Shown one piece after another: positions 1 through 10,115 of a DNA stretch of 64,000 nt (the first letter of the stretch is position 1; each line of letters opens with the position of its first letter). The position numbers and the translations under genes are program-made. The notes beneath the pieces are model-generated. The model made no database searches. It worked only from the letters and a program-made list of their open reading frames with translations, and had not been told where the DNA came from. The stretch is from Begonia masoniana (taxonomy: Eukaryota; Streptophyta; Magnoliopsida; Cucurbitales; Begoniaceae), in contig CM039510.1 in the NCBI GenBank assembly GCA_022432975.1, positions 35,627,468-35,691,467 of the forward strand, written 5' to 3'.

Positions 1-1
1 G

Positions 2-1117
2 GGAGAATATGAACTGGTGGCCATGACAGAAGAGACAAGCTACATCCTGCAGAACAAGATTCTACAAAAATTAAAAGATCTTGGCAGTTTCACCATCCCG
101 TGCACGATTGGCAACAGTTATTTTGGAAAAGCTCTATGCGACTTGGGAGCGAGTATTAATCTGATGCCCATATCGATTTTCAAGAAACTGGGAATAAGAG
201 AGGTTCGACCCACCACTGTAACTTTACAACTTGCTGATCGTTCACTGACTCATCCTTAAGGGAAGATCGAAGATGTGCTCGTAAAGGTAGACAAGTTCAT
301 CTTCCCAGCAAACTTTATTATATTTGATTATGAAGTAGATCGTGAGGTACCTATCATCCTAGGAAGACCATTTTTAGCCACTAGAAGAACCCAGATTGAC
401 GTGCAAAAAGGTGAACTCACTATGAGGGTAAATGATCAACAGGTCACATTTAATGTTTTGAAGGCCATGAAGTGCCCGTATGATGAAGAAGATTGTTTCA
501 GTATATCAGAAGAAAAAGAGACAGAAGAAGCAAAGCAACTCTATCGAAGCTATAAAAAGTAGTTTGAGGCACTAGTCAGAACAGAGAATAATCCAGAAAG
601 CCTTTAGCCTTCTAGCAAAGAGGCACCAACATTAGAGCTTAAGCAGTTACCTTCTCACCTTAAGTATGCATTCCTTGGATTTAAAGATACACTTCCTGTT
701 ATTATTTTAGCAGCTTTATCAACCATGCAAGAGCAAGAGTTATTACATGTTCTGAAAAGCCATAAACAGGCCCTTGCATGGAAAATAAAGGATATAAAGG
801 GGATTAGTCCTAGTATTTATATGCATAAAGTACTATTAGAAGAGGGCTACAATGCATCAATAGAGCAGTAGAGGAGACTAAATCCAGTAATGAAAGAAGT
901 GGTGAAAAAGGAGATTCTTAAGTGGCTAGATGCTGAGATCATCTACCCTATTTCAGACAGCTCTAGGATTAGCTCAGTCCAATACGTTCCAAAGAAAGGA
1001 GGAACAACTTTGGTAGCCAATGAAAAAAATGAATTAATTCCTACAAGGACTATAACAGGATGGAGAATCTGCATGGACTACAAAAAACTAAATAAGGCCA
1101 CACGTAAGGATCATTTC
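2..1117 (+). pseudogene. Athila-A protease and N-terminal reverse transcriptase fragment
   Basis: This is the middle of an Athila-type gag-pol polyprotein in frame 2. The retropepsin-like protease carries the motif CDLGASINLMP with its aspartate codon at 140-142, and ILGRPFLA further on (about 353-379). A linker follows, then the reverse transcriptase start ([39 protein letters not shown]) up to the insertion of Tekay-1. In-frame stops lie at 257-259, 560-562, about 605 and about 868. The fragment cannot give a functional enzyme. The missing part resumes at 14838. The nearest relative in the window is Athila-B, which has the same motifs in better condition. Confidence 0.88.
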
Positions 1118-1256
1118 TGTAATACACGGTTCTATCAAACCGTTTCTCTATTCCTTTTAAACTAATGGCAAAATTTATATGGCAATATTAAATGTAGGGT
1201 TAGTGGATGACTAGACAAGGGCATAAGGGTAATTAGAAACTCAAAGGTGGATAACG

Positions 1257-1265
1257 TATTTAAGG
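1257..1265 (+). promoter_or_regulatory. Probable TATA box of Tekay-1 5' LTR
   Basis: The sequence TATTTAAGG lies about 140 bp into the LTR. The same box, at a similar offset, is in the related Tekay-2 LTR (25922-25930), and TATTTAAA is in Tekay-3 (54164-54171). Conservation in three LTRs supports promoter function; the start site itself is inferred. Confidence 0.55.
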
Positions 1266-2550
1266 AAACTATTAATGAAGTAGCCGCCACTGTTTATTTC
1301 ATTTCCTCTCCATTCTCAGCTCCTCAGCTTAGCAGAGCGCGATAGGAGACCCCCTTCGACTTCCTCCAGCGATTTCCTCCGAACTTGGTGAGTTTTGCTT
1401 CTATTTCTTGTTACATTGTATCTATCATTGGTAGGAGGGATGATAAATGAGGTTTTGAGAAGGCGGTAAGCGAGTGGTGGTTTCGGTTTAGGTTGAAATC
1501 GGGAATGCACAATGACTAGAGTTCCCAAAACAGTTTCCCTTAGATTTCTAGTGGTTTAGAATGAAGATTAGAGGAAATTTAATGTATGCTCTGTCTATGG
1601 TTTTAGGTTTGAGTAATACTCGAAGTAGCTTGCAACCAAGTTTTTCCAGGAGACCAGGTAAGTAAAGTATTGCTTGCGCCTTCGGGCCTACATCACAAGA
1701 CAGTAGGGTTTGCGCGTGATTGTGAACATTTATTTTCAGCATGACATGCATCATATTTTAAAGGTACACGAAAATGAATTTGAATGCATATTGGTATGGT
1801 AAGGATTGAACATAATGAAACAGCTAAACGAATCAGCTTTACTGTTAAGGGAACTAATCCAACCCTTAATGAGACAGTGGATATTTATACTTTGGGAGAG
1901 TTGATCCAACTCCCAATTTCACAGGGGGATCTGAACAGTGAATCAGCTTTACTGTTAAGGGAACTAATCCAACCCTTAATGAGACAGTGAATATTTATAC
2001 TTTGGAAGAGTTGATCCAACTCCCAACTTCACAGGGGGATCTGAACAGAAACGACGCATGAACAACTGAGAGGAGAAAGTAGAAATTGCATGTTTAGGAA
2101 TTCATGTTTCAGCATTTCATTCCTTTTTCATTATTGCTTTGCTTACTTAGCATTAGGCTAATAGATGAGTTTTGTGATGTAGGTGTTGAGGATACTGCAG
2201 GTGATTTTCCTGAATGCCCAGATGATTAGAAGTGGTTGGAGGAGTACATTCATGCCTCGGTCTGGTAAACTGATGAGGCGGGTTAACTGTTGTCTGCTAT
2301 GGTGCGGGTTTAGTTGATAATTGCTTTAATTTGAGTATGATGAGTTTTCATGACAGTAGAGATTTTAATATTGTGACTATGTTTTGAGTTTTACTGATAC
2401 TAGAGATCTGAGAGTTTTAAGTATTGGTTTTACTGGGCTTGAACATTTCAATGTGAGTTGTTTCTGAATGGTCTTGATGAAATAAGTAAATTCCTTTCTG
2501 AATTGGTGTCGTGTATGTATAGCGAGAAGTAGTTGAAATGTCGCTCTTAA

Positions 2551-2790
2551 TTCTATCGGAAGATGCCTTAAGAAAAGTCATCGGATGATGTAGGTTAGTT
2601 CTATCGGAAGATGCCTTAGGAAAAGTCATCGGATGATGTAGGTTAATTCTATCGGAAGATGCCTTAAGAAAAGTCATCGGATGATGTAGGTTAATTCTAT
2701 CGAAAGATGCCTTGGGAAAAGTCATCGGATGATGTAGGTTAATTCTATCGGAAGATGCCTCAAGAACAGCCATCAGATGATGTCTCAGTA
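2551..2790 (+). repeat. 48-bp tandem repeats, five copies, in Tekay-1 5' LTR
   Basis: Copies start at 2551, 2599, 2647, 2695 and 2743. Each holds TATCGGAAGATG and CATCGGATGATG. The 3' LTR has the same array at about 14001-14237, with a 3-base loss in one unit. The array makes a false minus-strand ORF of 16-residue repeats. Confidence 0.9.
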
Positions 2791-3388
2791 AAGTCACCGG
2801 TACATGAGGTTTGTTTTATCGGAAGGTGTAGGTCAAAGTCCATCGGATGATGTCTCGGTAAACTCATCGGCAGATGCGTGCTGACGTCATCGGTAGATGT
2901 AGGAGGATTTTTGTCGTATAGTCATCGGAAGATGTAGAGTGTATTTTGTCGTTTGTGATCGGATGAGGTTGGATAATTGATTGTCCGGCTGACGTCACCA
3001 GTAGGTACAGTCTATCGAGAGATGTCTTTTGGCTGACGTCATTGGCAGAAGCCTTCTATCTTCTGTTTCTGCTTCTTCCGTTGACTTTACCAATCGGCAG
3101 ATGTGTTTGACCTCTGCGACTTCTCTAGTATTTCGCTGTTTAAACTTAATTTTCTATTTGCCGATTGTTTCTTAACAATTCAAACAACATTTTGTAGTTT
3201 GTTTAACTTCATTGTTGTTCAAATGATTTCCGCTGCAAGTATTTAAATGTTTTGAAGTTTCCTTTAAAAAAAAAAAAGAATGTTAAATTTAGATTTTTGA
3301 GAGAGTTTTAAATTTAGTCCAAGGTTTCTTAGTTACGTACGGCTTATGAGTAATAAACCGGGTTCAGATAACTCGGGGTGTTATAGTG

Positions 3389-3400
3389 TGGTATCAGAGA
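3389..3400 (+). other. Primer binding site (tRNA-iMet type) of Tekay-1
   Basis: TGGTATCAGAGA lies 4 bases after the LTR end. It matches the complement of the 3' end of initiator methionine tRNA (TGGTATCAGAGC) except at the last base. This fixes the element's orientation as plus. Confidence 0.85.
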
Positions 3401-3540
3401 CATTCAGTTAAACCGTTCAAAAGATCACTCATCAGTGCCAATCGTTGCATGGAAGTACTCCAACAACTGTAAGTGTTTATGTTAGTTCAGCTATTAGATA
3501 TTTATGAAAATAGTTAACCCTGTGTAGGAATATAGCAAAA

Positions 3541-4406
3541 ATGTCCAGACGACCGGGAAGGCCAAGAGTGCAGAGAGAGACACCAACTCCGGGAAGCACA
3601 GAAGATTCTAGTGTAATCGGACAGTTGATAGATCTAGTGCGACAGCAGGCAGAATTAATGCACCAGCAATCCGATCAGCTAGGAGTACTGCTAAACCGAG
3701 AGGTACAAGGAAGTGCCAACTCGGGTTCTAGCAATGAGCATTCTGGGGATAGATTCCGGAGACTAAGACCACCCACGTTTGATGGTCAGTCATCTGATCC
3801 TGTTGTGGCTGAAGGGTGGCTTAGGAAGATAGAGAGTATGTTTAGGTGCGCCAGCATAGGAGAAGGAGATAAGGTCACGTTGGCAACATTTCACTTGGCT
3901 GTAGAAGCTCAACTCTGGTGGGAGGCAATGGAGACCACCACCGACGTTTTAGCATGCCTTGGTCACGATTCAAAGACATTTTCTATGAGAAGTATTTCAA
4001 CAGCACAGTCCAGACCGCAAAGAAGTTAGAGTTTTTGAACCTGAAGCAGACCGGGTTTGTGGCCGAGTATAGTAGACAGTTCGAGTCCCTGTCTAGGTTT
4101 GCTGGGTATTTTGCTCACAAGGACGAAGATAAGGTGTTCAAATTTATGCATGGACTGAAGCCAGAAATTTACCGAGGGGTTAAATTCTGTGGTATTAAGG
4201 GCTTGACCTTCAGTGAGGTTGTGTCCACTGCCCTGGAAGTGGAAGAAGCTGAAGGAAAGTGTGCTAGACCAAAGGAGGTCCCACAAAGGTTTAACCAGCC
4301 ACACCATCAAAGAGGAACGAAGAGGCCAAGTGAAGGCCAAAATAGCCAAGGAGTAGGGGGAAGGTACAAAATGTCAGGAAATTTCCCCAGTGTCCTAAGT
4401 GTTTGA
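3541..4406 (+). pseudogene. Tekay-1 gag, frameshifted
   Basis: It encodes the Gag structural protein. The start ATG at 3541 follows a short leader and matches the starts in Tekay-2 (50030) and Tekay-3 (57580). The Retrotrans_gag core is visible (RRLRPPTFDG, AEGWLRKIESMF, QLWWEAMETTT, FKDIFYEKYF). Compared with Tekay-2, about 8 extra bases near 3948 shift the frame inside the core, and a second shift near 4370 lies just before the zinc knuckles. These are encoded from about 4385 ([26 protein letters not shown]), and the first knuckle has a Cys replaced (CFNSEEVGH). It cannot give full-length Gag. Confidence 0.88.
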
Positions 4407-7400
4407 AGAACCATCCGGGGGAATGCAGACTGGGCCTTGGAAAGTGTTTCAACAGTGAGGAGGTTGGACACACGTTCAAGGAGTGCTCGAAGCCTAGAAT
4501 CACCAGATGCTACAATTGTAACAAGGTTGGCCACATTAGCAGAGATTGTCCGGTTCCTAAGAGTGGCCCTACTATGATCAAACCAAGAATATTCTCCATG
4601 ACGGAGTCGGGTGAGGAACAACCTGCTGTGGTGTCAGGTACTATATTGATCAACTCCGTGCCTGCTTTTACTTTAATAGATTCTGGTGCCACACATTCAT
4701 TTATAGCATCTGCTTTTTCTTTTAAGTTAGACGTACAGTTTACCTCTTCCATGCATGTGTTTAATGTTGCATTGCCTTTTGGTGAACGCATGCACTCTAA
4801 CCAAGTGATGCTTGGCAGTGAAGTGTTAGTAGGGAATGTAAGTCTACCTGCTGATCTTATAATTATGGATATATTAGGATTTGATGTAATCCTAGGAATG
4901 GACTGGTTGTTTAAACATCATGCCACAATAGATTGTAGGACTGAAATAGTTAGCTTCCAACCCCCTGGTAGTTTGAAACACACCTTTCAAGCCTCAAAGA
5001 AAAGTAAGGAAATGTCTGCGATGACTTCTATTAACACAAGACCTTCCCTGTGTGGAGAGTATTTGTGCTTCTTAGCTAGCGTTTTAGACACACAGCTTGT
5101 AGGAAAAGCAAATCCTCAGAATGTCCTAATTGTCCAAGACTTCCCCGAAGTATTCTTAGATGACCTTCCTGGTTTGCCGCCATATATGGAAATTGAATTT
5201 GTTGTTGATGTTTACCCTGGAGCCGAGCCTGTGTCTAAGAATCCATATAGACTAGCACCAACAGAACTTAAGGAACTGAAGAAGCAGTTAGAGGATCTGC
5301 TAGAGAAAGGATTCATACGCCCTAGTTTTTCACCATGGGGCGCACCTGTCCTTTTTGTCAAAAAGAAGGATGGATCAATGCGCATGTGCATTGATTATAG
5401 AGAACTAAATAAGTTAACTGTTAAGAACAAGTATCCGTTGCCAAGGATTGATGACTTGTTCGATCAGCTTAATGGTGCAAGAGTTTTCTCTAAGATTGAC
5501 TTTAGGTCCGGTTATTACCAGTTGAAGGTTAAATCTGAAGATATCCCAAAGACTGCCTTTCGCACAAGGTATGGACATTATGAGTTTTTGGTTATGTCCT
5601 TTGGGCTAACAAATGCACCAGCAGCATTTATGGATCTCATGAATAGGGTATTTCATGAATATTTAGATAAATTTGTCATTGTATTTATTGATGATATTCT
5701 AATTTATTCCCGTTCCAAGGACGAGCATGCTAGACACCTGACCTTGGTGTTGGAAGTATTAAAACAACACCAACTTTACGCCAAGTTTTCTAAGTGTGAA
5801 TTTTGGTTGGACCAAGTTCACTTCTTAGGACATGTTATCTCTGGAGATGGGATATCCGTTGACCCAGCTAAGGTTCAAGCAGTTAAGGAATGGCCCCAAC
5901 CAAGGAATGCTACTGATGTTCGAAGTTTCCTCGGATTAGCAGGATATTATAGAAAATTTATTGAGGGATTTTCAAAGATTGCTACACCCCTTACTAAGTT
6001 AACAAGGAAAAATGTGATGTATAGATGGACTGAGGAATGTGAACATAGCTTTCAGACCTTGAAACAGAAACTGAAAAATGCTCCAATTCTGACCCTTCCT
6101 GTCGATAATGGTAAGTTTAACATTTACTGTGATGCTTCCAAGATTGGCCTTGGATGTGTGTTAATGCAAGATGGTAAAGTAATAGCATATGCCTCTAGAC
6201 AGTTGAAAACTCATGAGAAGAACTATCCTACACATGACTTAGAATTAGCTGCTGTAGTCTTTGCATCAAAGATTTGGAGGCACTACCTGTATGGACAAAC
6301 TTGTGAGATATTTTCGGATCATAAAAGTCTGAAATACATTTTAACGCAAAAAGAACTGAATATGAGGCAACGTAGGTGGTTAGAATTTGTCAAGGACTAT
6401 GACTTTGAAATAAAATATCATCCTGGCAAGGCAAATGTGGTGGCAGATGCCTTGAGTAGAGTAACAACATCAACCCCAACTATGGTTTTCAGTATGCCAT
6501 TAGCTTTAGAGTCAGAATTCCTAAAGTTTAATCTAGAAGCAGTATCCAGTGTATCAGCTATACTTTCAGCTATAACCTTAAAGCCTACCATTCTGGAGAA
6601 AATAAAGGAAGCCCAGAAGAATGATGATGAGTGTAATAAGTACAAGTCAAGCATGGATTCTACGGACAAGTCAGATTTTAACCACTCCGCCGATGGAATC
6701 CTTAAATTTAGAAATAGATGGTTTGTTCCTACCATTAAGGAACTTCGTGATGAGATCCTTTCTGAAGCACACTCTTCTAGGTTCTCTGTTCACCCCGGGA
6801 GCACCAAGATGTACAGAGACCTTAAGCAACATTATTAGTGGCTAGGCATGAAGAGAAGTGTGGCAGAATATGTAGGATCGTGTTTGTGCTGCCAGCAAAT
6901 TAAGGCCGAGCATCAGAGACCCTCAAGAACATTGCAACCCCTACCAGTTCCTGAATGGAAATGGGAGCAAATAACGATGGATTTTGTTGTTGGATTACCT
7001 AGGACAGCAAAGGGACATGATGCAATTTGGGTTATAGTTGACCGTCTAACCAAATCTGCTCATTTCCTGCCAATTAAGATAACTTACTCGATGGATCAGC
7101 TTACCGAATTGTACATGCAAGAGATTGTTAGATTGCATGGGGTTCCCTGTACCATAGTTTCAGATCGGGATTCCAGATTCACTTCTAAGTTTTGGAAGAG
7201 TTTACACAAAACTATGGGGACACAGCTTAGTTTTAGCACAGCTTTCCACCCTCAAACAGATGGACAATCCGAAAGGACCATCCAAACCTTAGAAGATATG
7301 CTCCGTGCCTGCATACTAGATTTTCAAGGATCTTGGAGTAAATATTTATCATTAGTAGAGTTTTCCTATAATAACAGTTTTCAAGCAACAATAGGAATGG

Positions 7401-7624
7401 CGCCGTATGAAGCATTGTATGGATGAAAATGCAGATCGCCTTTGTACTGGAATGAAGTTAGAGAAGTACAGTTGCTTGGTCCTGACCTTGTGCAACAAAC
7501 TATTGAGAAGGTTGCCCTCATCCGTCAGAGAATTTTGGCAGCTCAGAGTCGGCAGAAGAGTTATGCAGATAGCAGGCGTAGGGAGTTAGAATTTCTGATC
7601 GATGATGAAGTTTTTCTCAAGGTG
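4403..7624 (+). pseudogene. Tekay-1 pol: protease, RT, RNase H and integrase N-terminal and core parts
   Basis: This is a chromovirus polyprotein in one frame. Zinc knuckles of gag come first, then protease with catalytic DSG at 4679-4687, reverse transcriptase with FIDD at 5684-5695, RNase H with YCDAS (Asp at 6131) and [11 protein letters not shown], and integrase. The integrase triad is visible: Asp at 6980, Asp at 7163 and Glu at 7271, with 35 residues between the last two. Stops at 6836-6838 (just after the HHCC zinc region) and 7424-7426 break it. The frame is otherwise open up to the Reina-like insertion at 7625 and continues at 12132. Confidence 0.92.
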
Positions 7625-8322
7625 TGATGCGAACCACGCCAACGATGTGACGGTGACCCACGATCAAAATATTGGCGTCGTTGCTAACCCAGAATCTACA
7701 AGTTCGAAGAGGAAATCCTTGACCCGAAATCTATACAGATCCGAACCTTGGAATAAGGAGGACGCCACAAACGAATATGCCTGTTCGTTTGATAAGTCAG
7801 ATTTTGAACGCCACAAGGAGAACCTTGATAAGTTCGGAGTTTCTTCAAGAAACTAAGAGAAATTCTCTCACAATTAGATAAAACCTGAATCTCTCTTAAA
7901 TCAAATAGTTTTGCCATTAAATAGGCTACACATTAAAATTAAATTAAATAATTAAAAAAATGAAAATAAAAATAAAATAACTAATAAAATCGTGAGATAA
8001 TGATCATTGGCTTGATCAGATGTCATCTCATGTTTAAACTCCATTTGAACGTAATTTGAATAGATTCAGCTGGATAAGATCTTTTTCTACGAGATTTGTT
8101 TGATTTGCATGTGCTTTGCATGTGACTTTTTAATTCCTCGTATACGCATGTGCTTGGCGCATGTCCTCTTTAATTCTTACTTGTGCATGTGCATTGCACC
8201 TCCCTTTCTTCAAAAGATCTTCCAATAATCTTGGGCTTCTTGCTCTTGTCATTGGGCCCGCCGTATCTTCAATTGGATCCTTATTCTTGGGCTTTGACTT
8301 GGTCTGAACTTGGATCACATCA
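7625..8322 (-). repeat. 3' LTR (element sense) of the Reina-like element
   Basis: Its termini in window sense are TGATGCGAACC and GGATCACATCA, so TGATG pairs with CATCA as terminal inverted repeats. It is a near-exact copy of 11433-12131. The last 64 codons of the element's ORF run into this LTR and stop at 8130. Confidence 0.93.
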
Positions 8323-10115
8323 TTCCCTCTCCCTTCGAAAAGATTCGTCCTCGAATCTCCTGCATCATATAAAAACAAGTTAGTAAAATTAAAAGATATG
8401 CTTACATTACCGTATTGACTCGGTAAGTCGATCTTGTAAGCGATGTCGTTGATACGCTCTAGGACTTGAAAATGTCTATCTCCTCGAGGTTGTAGCTTGT
8501 TCGTCTGTTTGTTCGGAAACCTTTCTTTTTGTAGACGTAGCCAAACTAAATCTCCGGGTTCAAAAATAAGTCTTACCATTGAATGAAATTTCTTAAAAAA
8601 TTCCTCTTTTTTACTTTCATGCACAAGAACAAACTTATTAGTAAACGGAATTAATAAATTTAATAGATTTAATAGATTAAAATCATCAATAATATCAAAC
8701 AGTGAATAATATCGAATAGAAATAAAATCCTTTAAAACATAAAAATCAGATTTGAAACTCGCAAAATATATATCTACAATTTTGTCATAAAACAAGTTGT
8801 GTGCAAAGTAATCATTGACAAAATTTTCAATAAAATTTTTTTGCATATTATCTATCAACCTTACACATATAATAGGTGCAATATAAAAATCATATGGCCT
8901 TACCAACCACTCAAACCTGTTTGATTTTTCCGGTTGACTTGGAACTAACGTACTTAGTACGAGATCTTTTTGCTTCTTAATCTCCCTCAACGGAGAAATT
9001 TCTCTTCGAAACTCCTCGAAAATTTCATATTTATTTTTCTGCAAAAGAAAAGAAACAACACTTGGAAGAAAACTGGGTAAGTCGTTAGATGATAAATAAA
9101 CATCTTTATATAAAAGCAAAATCATCTCACGCTTATCCTCACTTTTGTTCATCAACACGATTTGTTTCTCACTTGACTTTTGTTCACTCTCTTCCTCGGT
9201 TTTTATCTCTTTTCCCTCAATTTTTCTCTCTTGCTCCCTCGGCTTTTCATCCCTCTTTGTGCTATTTTCAACTATTTTTCTTTCTCCACTTGCTTTTTCT
9301 ATTTTGGCATCTTTTTCAACTAATTTCTTTTCACCTTTTTCTTTCTCCCTCTCATCCTTAATGATTTGAAATTCTTTCGTGATCCTCTCTTGATCTTCTC
9401 GATCCTCTTTGACGTTGGCCCGTATCATCGTCATCTCCCCATGCTTGTAATACTCATCTACACTTCGACTCCCTTGCCGAAGAGTTTGCAATTTGTTGTG
9501 TAGATCACGTCGGTAATGACTCGGTACAAATCGACGTCGCATCACTCTCTTCATCTCTGCCCAACTCTCTATAGGAAGGTCTCCATCTTGCTTTCGATCG
9601 AGACACAACTTGTCCCACCATACAATCGCATACTGTGTAAATTCTATGGCAGCAAGCTTCACTTTCTTTCGCTCTGAGTAATTGTTGCAATCAAAAATTA
9701 GCTCTATTTTCCGCTTCCAGTCTAGGTACTCCTCTGGATCACTTTTTCCTCGAAACTCAGGAATCTTCATCTTGATGTTTCCCAAATTATAATCGAGTCG
9801 GCCTCGGTCTTGTCTCGCACGGTCATTCCCATGTCTTCCACGACTACCCATAGATACCCTATCAAGATCATCCTCCACGTCCCTCTCATTAATTTCATTG
9901 ATCACTTTCGCAAGGACTTGCCTCCGCTGATTTCTCCTCAGTGCATTCTGTTGAGCCTGGGGTTGTACTCGTGTCACAATCTGTTCCACTTGATCAATTC
10001 GCTCGTGGAACTCATTAATCCCTTGTCTCATCAGCCGCCTCATCTCCCCCATGATTGCCTCCATTTGTAAATTTTGCATGTTAGCTGGACGTTGGTTGTC
10101 TTCTGCGTCGGACAT
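8130..10115 (-). CDS. Gag-integrase C-terminus fusion protein of non-autonomous Reina-like element (661 aa)
   Basis: It is an uninterrupted ORF from ATG at 10115. Residues about 1-110 are Gag N-terminal. Residues about 115-245 are a Retrotrans_gag core (EEYLDWKRKIELIF, AIVWWDKL, RRFVPSHYRRDLHNKL, SVDEYYK). Residues 248-330 are Lys/Glu-rich. Residues 330-400 resemble the Reina linker between protease and RT (LPSFLPSVVSFLLQ, SPLREI). Residues 400-500 are rich in Phe, Tyr and Ile and not recognised. Residues about 500-600 match the integrase C-terminal region (FEPGDLVWLRLQKERFPN, QVLERINDIAYKIDLP), followed by a Reina-type tail (GPMTRARSPRL). All catalytic domains are missing. It may act in trans as a Gag; this is inference. 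Confidence 0.85.
   Translation of the reverse strand: MSDAEDNQRPANMQNLQMEAIMGEMRRLMRQGINEFHERIDQVEQIVTRVQPQAQQNALRRNQRRQVLAKVINEINERDVEDDLDRVSMGSRGRHGNDRARQDRGRLDYNLGNIKMKIPEFRGKSDPEEYLDWKRKIELIFDCNNYSERKKVKLAAIEFTQYAIVWWDKLCLDRKQDGDLPIESWAEMKRVMRRRFVPSHYRRDLHNKLQTLRQGSRSVDEYYKHGEMTMIRANVKEDREDQERITKEFQIIKDEREKEKGEKKLVEKDAKIEKASGERKIVENSTKRDEKPREQERKIEGKEIKTEEESEQKSSEKQIVLMNKSEDKREMILLLYKDVYLSSNDLPSFLPSVVSFLLQKNKYEIFEEFRREISPLREIKKQKDLVLSTLVPSQPEKSNRFEWLVRPYDFYIAPIICVRLIDNMQKNFIENFVNDYFAHNLFYDKIVDIYFASFKSDFYVLKDFISIRYYSLFDIIDDFNLLNLLNLLIPFTNKFVLVHESKKEEFFKKFHSMVRLIFEPGDLVWLRLQKERFPNKQTNKLQPRGDRHFQVLERINDIAYKIDLPSQYGNVSISFNFTNLFLYDAGDSRTNLFEGRGNDVIQVQTKSKPKNKDPIEDTAGPMTRARSPRLLEDLLKKGRCNAHAQVRIKEDMRQAHAYTRN
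8323..8335 (-). other. Polypurine tract of the Reina-like element
   Basis: On the minus strand it reads AAGGGAGAGGGAA, directly next to the downstream LTR. It is the expected plus-strand primer site and confirms the minus orientation. Confidence 0.8.

Larger units (their letters stand above)
1118..3385 (+). repeat. 5' LTR of Tekay-1 (2268 bp)
   Basis: It starts TGTAATAC and ends GGGGTGTTATA, and it is repeated at 12568-14832. A TATA-like box lies at 1257-1265, so U3 is short (about 170 bp) and nearly 2 kb of the LTR should be transcribed as leader. That leader has a consensus splice donor (CAG/GTAAGT, GT at 1658-1659), complementary arms at 1687-1698 and 2172-2183, two tandem copies of an about 109-bp block (about 1829-2047) and five 48-bp repeats (2551-2790). 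Motifs of the form CATCGG-NN-GATG and TGACGTCA boxes are frequent from 2550 to 3110. Confidence 0.93.

Noticed and set aside
2417..2797. Minus-strand ORF with 16-residue repeats
   Set aside because: It is made by the 48-bp tandem repeats of the Tekay-1 LTR (48 is a multiple of three). It recurs in the 3' LTR and shows no protein family.
8183..10070. Plus-strand ORFs opposite the Reina-like gene
   Set aside because: They are shadows of the long minus-strand ORF, whose family motifs and element orientation are clear.
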